Shown here: piece after piece, positions 11,264 to 22,544 of the stretch
Position numbering within the stretch: the first letter of the stretch is position 1
How the letters are laid out: the number at the start of each line of letters is the position of its first letter
DNA from: Inia geoffrensis
Lineage: Eukaryota > Chordata > Mammalia > Artiodactyla > Iniidae
Direction: 5' to 3'
DNA: 64,000 bases
Assembly: GCA_036417435.1 (NCBI GenBank)
Contig: CM070905.1
Span: forward strand, 20,127,592-20,191,591
Position numbers and translations under genes: made by a program
The notes under the pieces: model-generated
The model's input: the letters and a program-made list of their open reading frames with translations, nothing else
What the model was told of the DNA's origin: nothing
Databases searched by the model: none

Positions 11264-11775
11264 TTTGCTTATCTTACTGTGTTTGGGGTCTCCTTTTTTT
11301 TTTTTGCAGGCTGCAGGTTCATAGTTCCCGTTGTTTTTGATGTCTGTCTCCAGTGGCTAAGGTTGGTCTAGTGGGTTGTGTATGCTTCCTGGTGGAGGGG
11401 ACTAGTGCTTGTGTTCTGGTGAATGAGGCTGGATCTTGTCTCTCTGGTGGGCAGGTCCACGTCTGGTGGTGTGTTTTGGGGTGTTTCTGGACTTATGATT
11501 TTAGGCAGCCTCTCTGTTAATGGGTGGGGTTGTGTTTTTGTTTTGCTAGTTGTTTGGCATAGGTTGTCCAGCACTGTAGCTTGCTGGCCGTTGAGTGAAG
11601 CTGGGTGCTGGTGTTAAGGTGGAGATCCCTGAGAGATTTTCGCCGTTTGATATTATGTGGTGCTGGGAAATCTCTTGTGGACCAGTGTCCTGATGTTGGC
11701 TCTCCCCCCTCAGAGGCAGAGTCCTGATTCCTGGCAGGAGCAGCAGGAACCTTTCATCCACACAGCTCAGATTAA

Positions 11776-11958
11776 AAGGGAGAGAAAGTAGAGAGAATTA
11801 GTAGAAATAGGAAGATAGAAAGAAAGAAGGAAAGGAGGGAAGGAAGGAAGGAAGGGAGGAAGGAGGGAGGGAAGGAAGGAAGAAAGAAAGAAGAAGGAAA
11901 GAAGGCCAGAAGGAAAGAAAGGAGGAGGGAGGAAGGAAGGAAGGAAAAAGGACAGAAA
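11776..11958. repeat. Purine-rich (GGAA/AAAG) tract within L1 5' UTR
   Basis: About 180 bases of almost uninterrupted plus-strand purine, mainly ggaa, gaaag and aggg units, so the L1 sense RNA would be pyrimidine-rich. It may be an expanded simple repeat within the leader. Confidence 0.9.
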
Positions 11959-12505
11959 GTAGATACAGTAAAATAGAATGAAGTAAAGTATAATAAAGTT
12001 ATTGAATTAAAACATACTTATTTAGGGGAAAAAAGAAAAAAAAAAAAGAAAAAGGACGGATATAACCTTAGGAGAAATGTTGAAAGCCACGCTATACAGA
12101 CAAAATCGTACACTGAAGCTTACACATACACCCTCACGAAAAGAGGTAAAGGGGAAAAAATCATAAATCTTGCTTTCAAAGACCACCTCCTCCACTTGGG
12201 ATGATTCGTTGTATAAAGGGGGGAAGGAAAGAAAGAAAGAGGGAAGGTAAAGTATAATAGAATTATTAAAATTAATTATTAAGAAAAAAAATTTTCTTAT
12301 AGAAAAAAAGGAAAAAAAAATTAAAAAAAAAAAAAAACAATGGCCGGATAGAACCCTAGGACAAATGGTGGAAGCAAAGCTATACAGACAAGATCTCAAA
12401 GAGAAGCGTACACATACACTTTCACAAAAAGAGGAAAAAGGGGAAAAAATCATAAATCTTGCATATGAAGTCCACCACCTCAATTTGTGATGAGTTACTG
12501 TCTAT
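11950..12505 (-). repeat. Internal tandem duplication in L1 5' UTR
   Basis: Two diverged copies of a 260-290-bp segment: about 11950-12225 and about 12222-12505. Matching landmarks include 'aaagtataat' at 11985 and 12249, 'gctatacaga' at 12091 and 12379, and 'ggggaaaaaatcataaatct' in both. The offset changes from 264 to 288 because A-rich runs differ in length. Each copy contains a similar 'cctaggaga/cctaggaca' block. Confidence 0.88.
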
Positions 12506-12972
12506 TCATGTATTCCACAGAAGCAGGGTACATCAAGCTGATTGTGGAGCTTTAATCCGGGGCTTCTGAGGCTGCTGGGAGAGATTTCCCTTTCACTTCT
12601 TTGTTCTCACAGCTCCCAGGGGCTCAGCTTTGGATTTGGCCCTGCCTCTGCGTGTAGGTCGCTGGAGGGCGTCTGTTTTTCACTCAGACAGGACAGGGTT
12701 AAAGGAGCCTCTGATTCGGGGGCTTTGGCGCACACGGGCCGAGGGGAGAGAGGGGCACGGCGTGCGGGGCGGGCCTCCGCCGCAGAGGCCGGCGTGATGC
12801 TGCACCAGCCTGAGGCCCGCCGTGTGTTCTCCCTGGACAGATGTCACTGGATCCCGGGAACCTGGCAGTGGCGGGCTGCGCAGGCTCCCCGGAAGAGGGG
12901 TGTGGACAGCCACCTGTGCTCGCACACAGGCCCCCTGGTGGCGGCAGCAGCAGCCTTAGCGTCTCCCGCCCA

Positions 12973-13238
12973 TCTCTGGGATCCGCGTTTTTAGCCGCGC
13001 CTCGCGCCTGTCTCTGGGATCCGCGTTTTTAGCCGCGGCTCGCGCCTGTCTCTCAGGTCCGTGCTTTTAGCCGCGGCTCGCGCCCGTTTCTGGGTTCCGC
13101 GCTTTTAGCCGCGGCTCGCGCCTGTCTCTGAGGTCCGTGCTTTTAGCCGCGGCTCGCGTCAGTCTCTGGGGACCACGCTTTCTGCCGCGGCTCGCGCCGG
13201 TCTCTGGGGACTGTGCTTTCAGCCGTGGCTCGCGCCTG
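12973..13238 (-). repeat. Seven 38-bp tandem units in L1 5' UTR
   Basis: Seven consecutive units spaced at exactly 38 bp (the 'agccg' anchor falls at 12993, 13031, 13069, 13107, 13145, 13183 (as tgccg) and 13221). Each plus-strand unit runs roughly tctctggg + atccgcgttttta + gccgcggctcgcgcctg. Units diverge by substitutions only, with no indels. They are rich in CpG and most contain CCGCGG. Their position suggests a promoter repeat array comparable in layout to monomers of some mouse L1 families; sequence homology is not implied. Confidence 0.93.
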
Positions 13239-13880
13239 GAGTTCCTTAAAGCAGCTCTCTTAAACCCCTCTCCTCGCGCATCAGGAAACAAAGCGGGAAG
13301 GAAAAGTCTCTTGCCTCTTTGGCAGGTGCAGACTTTTCCCCGGACTCCCTCCCGGCTAGCCGTGGTGCACTACCCACTTCAGGCTATGTTCAAGCCGCCA
13401 ACCCCAGTCCTTTCCCTGCGCTCGGTCTGAAACCGAAACCCGAGCTTTAGCTCGCAGCCCCGCCCGCCCCGGCGGGTGAGCCGACAAGCCTCTCGGGCTG
13501 GTGAGTGCCGGTCGGCACCGATCCTCTATGCAGGAGTCTCTCCGCTTTCCCCTCCGCACTCCTGTTGCTGTGCTCTCCTCTGCGGCTCCGAAGCTCCCTC
13601 CTCCGCCTCCCGCAGTCTCTGCCCGTGAAGGGGCTTCCTAGTGTGTGGAGACTTTTGCTCCTTCACAGCTCCCTCCCACTGGTGCAGGTCCCGTCCCTAT
13701 TCTTTTGTCTCTGTTTTTTCTTTTTTTCTTTTGCCCTACCCAGGTACGTGGGGAGTTTCTTGCCTTTTAGGAGGTCTGAGGTCTTTTGCCAGCCTTCAGT
13801 AGGTGTTCTGTAAGAGTTGTTCCACGTGTAGATGTATTTCTGGTGTATCTGTGGGGAGGACGGTGTTCTCCGCGTCTTAC

Positions 13881-13895
13881 TCTTCCGCCATCTTT
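13881..13895 (-). promoter_or_regulatory. YY1-like site at L1 5' terminus
   Basis: On the minus strand the L1 begins with a G-rich leader followed by aaagatggcggaaga, whose core AAGATGGCGG (13894-13885) fits the YY1 consensus. Human L1 has a YY1 site in the same place, where it helps set the transcription start. Here it is about 14 bases from the element end. Function is inferred. Confidence 0.7.
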
Positions 13896-13923
13896 CTCTC
13901 CGCCCCCCCACAGGGCCAGTTTT

Positions 13924-15101
13924 ATTGGAGTCTATTATAAACCTATTTGTATACATTTTTTGCTTAGACATTAAATGTTGATCCTATTACAGTTTCGTTA
14001 GCCTATCTGATCTCAGGAACACAGCTAGTTGATGGCCTGGAATCATAACTCCGAAATCAAAATAAGTCACAGAGTGTTCCTAGGTAGTGCCATAATGCTC
14101 ATGGCCTATATTAATAACCAGCATAACAATAAAAACAGTTGGTACTTGTTTCTAGTATTCCTCATTTAACTAAGAGCTTTCAAGTCCAGCAGCTTACTTG
14201 GTGTTAATAAATGTTTGATATGGGTAGGCCATCTATTGTTTCTGTTTCAAAAAGATTGTAAACCCAAAGGTTGCACAAAGATAGAGCCAGAGCTACACAT
14301 TGGATCCCTACTGCCTAGGTGATGTTATTTGGCACACAATTAAGCAAATTCAGTTATTATTATGTTTTTAGCCTATAGTGGATTGGGCCCACTGTATATT
14401 ACAAAGGGTGAGTGGCTTTTAGGCACAGGCACATGGACAAAACAGAAATTACCACAGATGTAAACAAAAATAGGCATCCAAAAATCACACATATGATGAG
14501 CACACACAGGGCTACAAAACATCATACATAGCGTGATGGGCCTACTCAACATAGAGGCAGGCAGCCCTGGCCACTCTCATAGGCCTTGTGTGTTACTGCC
14601 TAGTGAAATAATGCATTCATAATCATAACACTATCAGGGCTAAGAATAACCTGTTTAAAAGCAAGGAATGTAGTAATACATATTAGAACCAAAGCTTCCA
14701 TCTAAACGGTTGTGAATTGAAAAAGCTTTTGGCACTTCAGGTAAATTTCAGTATTCCAAAAAAATTCTCTCGTGTGAATCTCTACATTGCAAAGAATAAT
14801 GAAGTGTTAACTGTATACTTTTATAAAGTCTATTTTGAGTGGACTTATTAAAAAAAGTTTGTTATGGTCTGTTCTATTTTGGGAGAGGTTGATAGAGATA
14901 CAAAAGTACCTGGTTTATAGCAGTTATTCATTCCCTTGCCCTCAGAACACCGAAGTATAAAGGCAGAAACTTCCCTTTTTTTATGTGCAATGTAAACTTT
15001 TTATCTTCAGGGGAGGTGAGAGATGATTAGGTTATTTTCTACTTTGGATAATAAAGATGCATTAGTCTGGCAGGATGCTTGTTGAGGGGAACAGAGATAG
15101 G
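13924..15101. other. Unassigned non-coding stretch right of L1
   Basis: Right flank of the L1 target site. No repeat ends or long frames recognised. Confidence 0.5.
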
Positions 15102-15119
15102 CTTGCTGCAGTAGATTAT

Positions 15120-15450
15120 AATTGTTTTTTAATTAATTAATTGATTGATTTTGGGCTACGTTGGGTCTTCGTTGCTATGCACGGGCTTTTTCTAGTTGCG
15201 GAGAGCAGGGGCTACTCTTCATTGAGGTGCACGGGCTTCTCGTTGCGGTGGCTTCTCTTGTTGAGGAGCATGGGGTCTAGGCGCCTGGGCTTCAGTAGTT
15301 GTGGCTTGCGGGCTCGAGCGCAGGCTCAGTAGTTGTGGCGCACAGGCTTAGTTGCTCCGCGGCATGTGGGATCTTCCTGGACCAGGGCTTGAACCCGTGT
15401 CCCCTGAATTGGCAGGTGGATTCTTAACCACTGTGCCACCAGGGAAGTCC
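15120..15450 (-). mobile_element. CHR-1-type SINE, full length
   Basis: A minus-strand copy with 'attaattaattgattgattt' tail at the left, then 'ttgggtcttcgttgct', and the tRNA-like head at the right. A perfect 18-bp target-site duplication, cttgctgcagtagattat, lies at 15102-15119 and 15451-15468. This is the longest clear TSD of a CHR-1 copy here. Confidence 0.96.
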
Positions 15451-15608
15451 CTTGCTGCAGTAGATTATTTTTAAGAGTAAATGTAAAGTACGTTAACAAT
15501 GTCTACTTCACTCATGCAGTGGATTCAGTCAGTTTTGTGGTTTGTGTTTTCATTGAACTTTGGGAATATTCAGAGTGATGATATTCCACAGGTTTTGCTT
15601 GTAAAGTC

Positions 15609-15647
15609 TACACACACGCATATGTGTGTGCGCACACATACACATGT
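15609..15647. repeat. Alternating purine-pyrimidine tract (Z-DNA-prone)
   Basis: Thirty-nine bases in perfect purine/pyrimidine alternation, mixing CA, CG, AT and TG steps, with two internal palindromic centres (catatg, tgcgca). Z-DNA potential is inferred from the pattern. Confidence 0.9.
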
Positions 15648-18600
15648 TTTTGTGAATCATTGGAGCGTGGGTTGCAGACATCATGCCAATTAGCCCCCTT
15701 AGTATTTCTACCTGTAAAAAATTAGTGTTTCTTACATTACCAAGTACAGTTGTCAAAGTCAAGAAATTTAACATTGATGTAATATTTTAACTGTTAACCA
15801 AGATCCCAATAATGTTCCTTATAGCAAATTTTCTTCCTGGAACAGGGTATATTCTAGGGTCATATATTGCACTTATGTAGTTGTCATGTCTTAAAACATT
15901 TTAAACATGATTTGCAAACAGTAGGATCAAGACAGGTACTGTGTTAACTTCAATTAATGAATTCTTGCTGTCATTGCTAGAGTTTTAGAAAGATGAAAGA
16001 AGGATGGACGCAGAGAGGTGAAGAGTTTCATTCAGACATATGGATTAATATTCTATATTGTGGGTGAAGGAATAATTGTTTTGGATATTTGCTTTATATG
16101 AACCAAAACTAAAACAACTTAAATGCGTTTGCCAACATCTGTGCAGATTCCATGTTTTTGAAATGTAGCAGGCATCCAAGTTGTGTCATTAAAAATTATT
16201 AGAGAGTAAACTGTTTTACTCTTTTTCTCCAGTTTTTTGAACAGTAATTTTATCTGAAATATCCTTCCCTCCGCACCTCCCCTGCCCCACGTGCCCAGTT
16301 ACTACTCCATGTAATTTTAGGCAAATTGTTTTTCTTCATTATGCCTTTTGTTTCCATTTGTTTAAAATGAGGACAAGGTTGTGAATGTACTTTTCTTTCA
16401 AGTCTGTTACCTCAATGAATATATAAATACAGGAGTTCTTAGAGAATGCAAAGTTCTATATACTTATAAATTGACTTTTCATAAAGTAATTTTGTTTTAT
16501 GAATGGGTTACCAATTCCAAGAGTCACATCTATTTTAATTTTCTTTAGTTATTAAAAACAGTCCATTTAAAAAAAGAAAAAGTTGAAAGCCTGTATTTCC
16601 TTGGTTAAATTGGATTTTTGTTACTGAAAACTTATTCTGATTAGTAGAAGTGATTTAATCATAGTCACAGTATAAATGCTGTTAGCAGTCACTGTATATT
16701 GAAAGGGTCAAAATGAGAGGGGTCCTTTTCTTGGATATAAGAAGATGGGATTTTTTTGCTAATATGTGTTTATTGTCTTAGAATGAAAACTCAGACCATT
16801 GTTAGGAAAATAGACTTAAATTGATATCATTTAAAAAGTATATATATATATATACAATCAAATTAAGAGATACAGAAATTGATCTACTTTATAACTTTAA
16901 AAAATGACTGTTAAGTGCCTTTCTGTGTTAAATTTGTTAAATGCCTTAAATTTCTGGGTTATAGTAAACCCTTTTGCTACCTCTAAGTTCAAAGATTCGT
17001 CTTTTTAAATGCTTGCTTCATTTTCCATTTATTTCCCATTTGTTTCTTTAACTCATTAAAAATCATTTGTTAATTTTTAATATGACCATTGTATCTCTGC
17101 CTTGCCCATTCCTGACATAATTTTTCTTCCTTTCCTAACATCAACCCCCGTGTTAAATTTGCGGCCCATGGACAGTGACATTTTTGGAATGTTCCTGTCA
17201 TGCATGGGGGTCGGAGAATGTATTGGTGCTTCAAACTTTTTCTTTTAATTCCTTGAAGAACTTAATATATTTTAAAGAAACTGGCTCAGTTCTAACCCTT
17301 AAGGCACCAAAAAGAACAGGTTCTAAACAACAACCCTCCTGCAGCATATTTTCACCATGTATCTCCTCCATCTTGGAGATCACCATTTCCAAGGTATATC
17401 TTTAGCTCTGCATATGCTCTGCGTGTATAACATTGCTTCCCCACTCTTCTTCTCCTCCCTCTTCTGAGTTTTTAATTTTTTCAACGAGCCTTGGGAACAT
17501 GTACACAGGCCTGTACAGTGACACAGCGAAAGCAGACTCTTCAAGTAGTCAGGTTTTGTCCTTGTAAATGACATGGGACAAATGCATGTGGTGGATTAAA
17601 ATATGTTCACCCTGACAGAAATCTTTTACTTGAAGCGAAAAAACCTCCCTTCAATTCTGATCACATCAAAGGTTATGCTGCTGCCAGTGAGGGTGACTTG
17701 CCAAGACTGCCAGTTTCTCAGGCTCTGTTCTGGAGATAGATTTGTTACTTGATTCTCAGCTTTGAGTTGGTTATAATCTTGTCTTGGCATGCTTTGTTTC
17801 CAAATACATCAGTTTTCATGTTTCTTTGGCTTTTTCTCAGGATTTATGAAGGGGGGAGGGTAGATTTAGCTTTTTGTCTGGCAAGTAGCAAAGCCTGTTT
17901 GACTTCCCTAATCAATAATTGTAAAATAACTAGAAATTGATCCATGCCAGCCGTAAATCCATCCATGCATTTCTATTAATGCCTGTCATCCTAGAGAAGG
18001 TGTACAAAAGATATTCCTGTCCCCATGTCACTGAAGACAGGACACAAGCAAGTGTAATAGGCTCCTTGTGTATTAAGGGGTTGTTGTTAAAGTGTCCACA
18101 GTTTGATACAAGGCTTTGGGAGCTGTTTCCCAGGTTTGTAGTATAGACATTGTTGGAAGTTGAAAAAAGTTTGTCACGTGAGCATAACCTAGTTTGGGGG
18201 TTTAGAGCTCGTCCTGCATGTGGGGAGAGTAGTGATGTGATTTGACCCTATTGTCAGGTTATGCCTCCCCCAGAGTATACTTTTTACTGATCTGGCATTG
18301 CCTCACGCTCATCTCAGTTTGATCTGGAATTCTTATTTCCCTCTCTCTCATTAAGGGGAAAAGTGCTTAGTGTTCAGTTTGACCGCTGATGATAGACACA
18401 TCTGTTACCTGGGCACAAAAGATGCTAGTTCGTATTTGGGGAAGGGGGAACACCCCTTTTCCTCCTCTCCCAGTTACCATGATGAGGTATTAGTGTGTCA
18501 CATTGCCACCGTGTCACTGTGGAGGTTTTATTATAAAGCCTAAAGGTTCTAACCAGACAGGGCAATTTTGTTTTGGGAGGTCTGATCTGAGCTTGTGGAG

Positions 18601-20610
18601 CACGGGAAGAGTCTCCTTTCAGTAACTTAGAAACAAGGGAGAAAAAGTCATCTTAGATAAAGTTCAGAACATACTCTGACTTCAGAACAAGACTTGCCTG
18701 TCATTGATTGACCATATTAACACGTCCAAAGAAACAGTATGTCAATCTTGATTTTTTTTCAGTCTTTAAAGTTTTAAAAAGATTATTTAATATCATGGGA
18801 CAAGTTTGCAATATGATGTTTAGTAGAATAAAAGCCAGCATGCTCTTTAATATTTGTGTATCCGCCCAGACAGAAAGCTTGGTATAGGATTGTGGGTTTT
18901 TTTCTTTCCTTTTTTCCTTATATTTTTAAAATAATTTCTGTGTTTACCTGATTCTCTGAATTGAATAAGGATTAATTTACTTATATATAGCAAAAAAAAA
19001 AAGGTATCTTCAGTCATTACTTATTACGTTAGAGTTTTATATAGAGAAGGAAAGAAAAGATTCAAAAAGATAAGCAATTCTTGAGTCCATCCCACCCCGA
19101 CCCTGGTTTAACAATTGCCTGGTCCTGATGGATGCCTGCCTCTTGTGCAGATCCTTAATGCAAGCTGTCTTAGTTTCATGCCGGCACATTTTCATGTCAT
19201 AAAGCTCATCGAATAACCTTCCAGTTACGATTTGGCTTTCCACATAGATGACCTGTAGAAAGCACATGTCTTGGCTGGACGTCCCACATGCTTGTTCTTG
19301 GCAGGTGTGGTTCTTATTTTAAAGTGATAATTTGGCCTTTTAGTTGATTTGTAAGTCTCTGTAAACTTCTAGGCCTGTTAGCAAACTAGGCTTCTAAATG
19401 TGCAGTACCAAGTTCACCAAAATAATTAATTCTTCACTGGGGCCTTTTGACAGGTGGCACGAAGCCATTTTCAGTAATAGCTCCTGTGCCATGTGCCGGG
19501 TTGGGCCTCTCTTCTCCCAAATGTCGTTGAATAAAGGGAATTGAGAAGCGTGTGCTCTGGAGGACATGCCCCTTGACACGAGAGCCTCACAGTCAGAGTG
19601 CTGTGGCCGGCTGTTTCTTAGTTTTGCTCAGAGCCTGCTGTTTGGGTTCGAGCTCCTTTCTCTCTCCTTTCTCAGAGGCCAGTCAGCCTTGATGTAGATG
19701 GAGGCAAAATCATCTTGCATGATCACTGTACTTCTTGGTAAAACTTGAAGAGACAGTAGAAATCGCCCTGCCTAACCTCCTCCTCTTCTGTTTGTGAAGA
19801 GAGAGGTCCAGGGCTCTTAGGGATAGAGTGACAGAGTGAACACCAGCACTTAAATCTTTCTTTAGGAAGTTTTTCATCTCCTTCAGTCATGATTTCCAGA
19901 TAGGCTCCAAGGATTGCAGGCCAGAGAACAGAAAGGTCAGGGATCATTCTACAAGCTTGGACTGGCTTGAGATTAGAAGCCTCACTGAGGATGGGCAGCC
20001 TCCCTGCATCGTAAGCCAGGCATGCAGAGGGCATTTGGGGTAGATAGCTCTTCAGGAGAGTGATGTGGATGCATGTTTATCTTTGGATAACCAGCTCTTC
20101 TGTCTCTCCTTTATATATTGCAGTTTTCTCAGCTGCCTGTTCTACCACTTATCTGTCTCCTCACCTAGGAGCCTTAAGTATCTGGGAAAAGATTAATGTT
20201 ATAACTTCCTAGACAGTGATACTGGTGCCTATGCCATAATTTCTCTTAAATACTGGGGGAAAAGCCCATATTATTTGTCAGTTATCTTCAAGGCCACTAT
20301 TATGAGTACTGAGGTAGTGAGTCAATGTCCCTGACTTCTCTCTGTTCTTACCTTGAAACAAAGAGGCAGCAATATGGTCATCGAATACAGTGAATAATGA
20401 TCATTGATAGACCTCATTATATGATTACAAGATTATATTGTACTTATGTGGAATTATAGCAAAGCTCTTACAGTAATTTAAAATATAGCTTGCCCATCAT
20501 AACTAGTGCCCATTAATTTAGCAAGAGTGAACTTTCTCTTCTTGTTTTTCCCTCATATGTATATACCTATGTGTGTGTTTGTGTATGTATATATTTCATT
20601 TGCATTTGTA
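15648..20610. other. Long unassigned non-coding region
   Basis: Nearly 5 kb without young SINE or L1 insertions. It includes a short (TA)n at about 16840-16855 and scattered AT-rich sequence. Open frames up to 103 codons (for example minus 19723-20034 just before the middle) lack recognisable domains, splice context or codon bias, and none is called. Confidence 0.5.
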
Positions 20611-20617
20611 TTTAGGA

Positions 20618-20745
20618 ATTATTCATTTAGAATCTACTGTATGCTCGGCACTGTGATCTATATGCTGGGGATACATCAGAAAAACCTCAATAACAACAAA
20701 AAACCCTGCCCTAATGGAGTTTACATTTATTAGGAGGACTTGTCT
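20618..20745 (-). repeat. L2-like ancient repeat fragment
   Basis: The plus strand reads 'atctactgtatgctcggcac', 'tgctggggatacatcag' and 'ccctgccctaatggagttta'. This is the characteristic antisense of the L2 3' region, and a better match than the fragment at 725-850. Confidence 0.6.
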
Positions 20746-21039
20746 GAAACTATGTCTGAAATAGGTACAGATTAGGAAGAAAGGGAGTTAACCCTAAGGG
20801 AATAAAAATAGTTAACTCAGTATTTAATGCTCGAATTCAACCTCTGATCTTTTTTTTTTTTTGGTATGTGTGCATGCTACCTTATACCGATAGATTGCTT
20901 TATAACTATTCAGGGCATTTGAACTTTTATATTTGAGTTTGAAAAATTTTGATAATTGGGTGAGATGACAAAGTTTTTGGAAACATTCTTTAAAACTGCA
21001 TAACACTATACAAATATTAGGCTTAATATTCAGTAAATC

Positions 21040-21680
21040 TGTATTAGGGTTCTCCAGAGAAACAGAACCAGTCGGGTGTGTGTGTGCATGTGTGTACGTG
21101 TGTATATTATATACACGTACACATACACATATGTAAAGATTGATTTATTTTAGGGAGTGGGCTCGTGTGATCGTGAGGGCTGGCAAGTCAACCCAGAGAG
21201 GAGTAGATGTGACAGTCTGGAGGCAGAAATCCTTCCTCTCTGGGGGAACCTCAGTCTCTTAAGAACTGCTGCTGCCCTCGTGGCTTTTCTGTGCAGGACT
21301 TTGTAGCATGTTGGAGCTCTGCCCTATGAGCAGTTGGGTCCATAGCTGTGGGTCCCTCTGGTCTCTAAGCATGATAGAGATAGCATCCTTTTTGTTGAGA
21401 TGCCAGAGGTAGCACAGGTGAGGGCTAAAGTGGCACGTGTTGGCACTGTCACTTGCTCTCACCTCTCAACCACTTCTCAGTAACATTTGTCTCTGGGTGA
21501 TTGTCTCACCCTAACCTCTGACCCTGTAACTGCAGAGATTTGGGTTCTACCAGCTCTAGCTGTTTCCTGTACATGCTCCGAAACTCTGGGGCCAGTGAAA
21601 ATTGCTAGTATTGTGGCCATAGTCTTCCTCTTGAAACAGCAGAGCTGTGTAATGTGACAAAGTGGCATAATGTTGCTTAC
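21040..21680. repeat. Old interspersed repeat, family not named
   Basis: Starts with 'attagggttctccagagaaa' and 'cagaacca', followed by a TG/TA microsatellite, 'gatttattttagggagtggg' and 'tctggaggcagaaatcc'. This opening is that of a widespread old mammalian repeat, which I cannot name with certainty. The 3' boundary is approximate. Confidence 0.5.
21075..21132. repeat. TG/CA microsatellite with hairpin potential
   Basis: A (TG)n run switches to its complement (CA)n around an AT centre. The arms gtacgtgtgtatat (21094-21107) and atatacacgtac (21109-21120) are complementary except for one extra TG. It could extrude as a hairpin; this is inferred from sequence symmetry. Confidence 0.8.
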
Positions 21681-21730
21681 CTTGATTCATCAGCTGAATA
21701 GCAACACATGATTATTAACCTATAGGTTTT

Positions 21731-22348
21731 TATTTTTAATTTTTTAATAACATGTTTATTGGAGTATAATTGCTTTACAATGGTGTGTTAGTTTCTGCTT
21801 TATAGCAAAGTGAATCAGCTATACATATACATATATCCCCATATCCCCTCCCTCTTGAGCCTCCCTCCCACCCTCCCTAACCTACCCCTCTAGGCGGTCA
21901 CAAAGCACTGAGCTGATCTCCCTGTGCTGTGCGGCTGCTTCCCACTAGCTATCTGTTTTGCATTTGGTAGTGTATATATGTCAGTGCTACTCTCACTTTG
22001 TCCCAGCTTCTCTACGTCTGCGTCTTTATTCCTGTCCTGCCCCTAGGTTTTTCAGAACCATTGTTTTTTAGATTCCATATATATGTGTTAGCATACGGTA
22101 TTTGTTTTTCTCTTTCTGACTTACTTCACTCTGTATGACAGACTCTAGGTCCATCCATCTCACTGCAAATAACTCAATTTCGTTTCTTTTTATGGCTGAA
22201 TAATATTCCATTGTATACACGTGCCACATCTTTTTTATCCATTCATCTGTCGATGGACACTTAGGTTGCTTCCATGTCCTGGCTATTGTAAGTAGTGCTG
22301 CAGTGAACATTGTGGTACATGTCTCTTTTTGAATTATGGTTTTCTCAT
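21731..22348 (-). mobile_element. 5'-truncated L1 copy
   Basis: The 3' end of an L1 with the same 3' UTR as the full-length copy ('ttggagtataattgctttac'). The T-rich tail lies at left. A duplication aacctataggtttt occurs at 21717-21730 and 22349-22362. The remaining coding part, 22348 to 22068, is the intact last ~90 residues of ORF2 (including [13 protein letters not shown] and the terminal HIYGI). The frame upstream of 22348 is flanking DNA. Confidence 0.96.
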
Positions 22349-22363
22349 AACCTATAGGTTTTG

Positions 22364-22450
22364 TGCACATCCTCTGTGCTGGGTGCTGTGTCAGGAGCCA
22401 GGAAAACACAAGATTGAACATAGTCCTTGCTCTCAAAAAACTTACAATGG
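22364..22450 (-). repeat. Possible L2-like fragment
   Basis: 'cctctgtgctgggtgctgtg' followed by 'ccttgctctcaaaaaactta' resembles antisense L2 3' sequence. It is short and diverged, and sits at the L1 target site. Confidence 0.35.
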
Positions 22451-22544
22451 CCATAATATAGACTGCCACTTACAAAATAAGCTAGTTAGGCTGACAGCCC
22501 CCATGCCCTGCTGCTTTTCCTCTCCTCGTGCTGGTCCTCTTGCC

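Larger units (their letters stand above)
5864..13908 (-). mobile_element. Full-length LINE-1 (L1) retrotransposon
   Basis: A complete L1 on the minus strand. The 3' end lies at the left, with a T-rich run (poly(A)) and AATAAA on the minus strand at 5896-5891. A 15-bp target-site duplication, cacagggccagtttt, lies at 5849-5863 and 13909-13923 and proves both ends. Order in the sense direction: 5' UTR 13908-11264 (CpG-rich, with tandem units), ORF1 11263-10360, a 58-bp spacer, ORF2 10301-6248, and a 3' UTR of about 385 bp. A younger SINE interrupts ORF2. Without that SINE and its duplication the element is about 7.8 kb. It cannot mobilise itself: ORF1 has a frameshift and ORF2 has two stops plus the SINE. 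The 3' UTR is shared with the truncated L1 copies elsewhere in the window, so it is a lineage-typical L1. Confidence 0.97.
11264..13908 (-). promoter_or_regulatory. L1 5' UTR / internal promoter region
   Basis: The 2.6-kb leader between the L1 5' terminus and the ORF1 start. It is strongly CpG-rich from about 12700 to 13660 and purine/A-rich from about 11780 to 12480. L1 5' UTRs carry an internal RNA polymerase II promoter, and the GC-rich terminal kilobase is where it would be expected. Several open frames in both strands (150 codons at 12542-12994, 153 codons at 12022-12483) are compositional and do not resemble proteins. Confidence 0.85.

Noticed and set aside
12542..12994. 150-codon GC-rich plus-strand frame and neighbours
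   Set aside because: Lies in the antisense of the L1 5' UTR, with composition typical of CpG-rich non-coding sequence and no domain. The 74-codon frame at 13067-13291 is just the 38-bp array read through.
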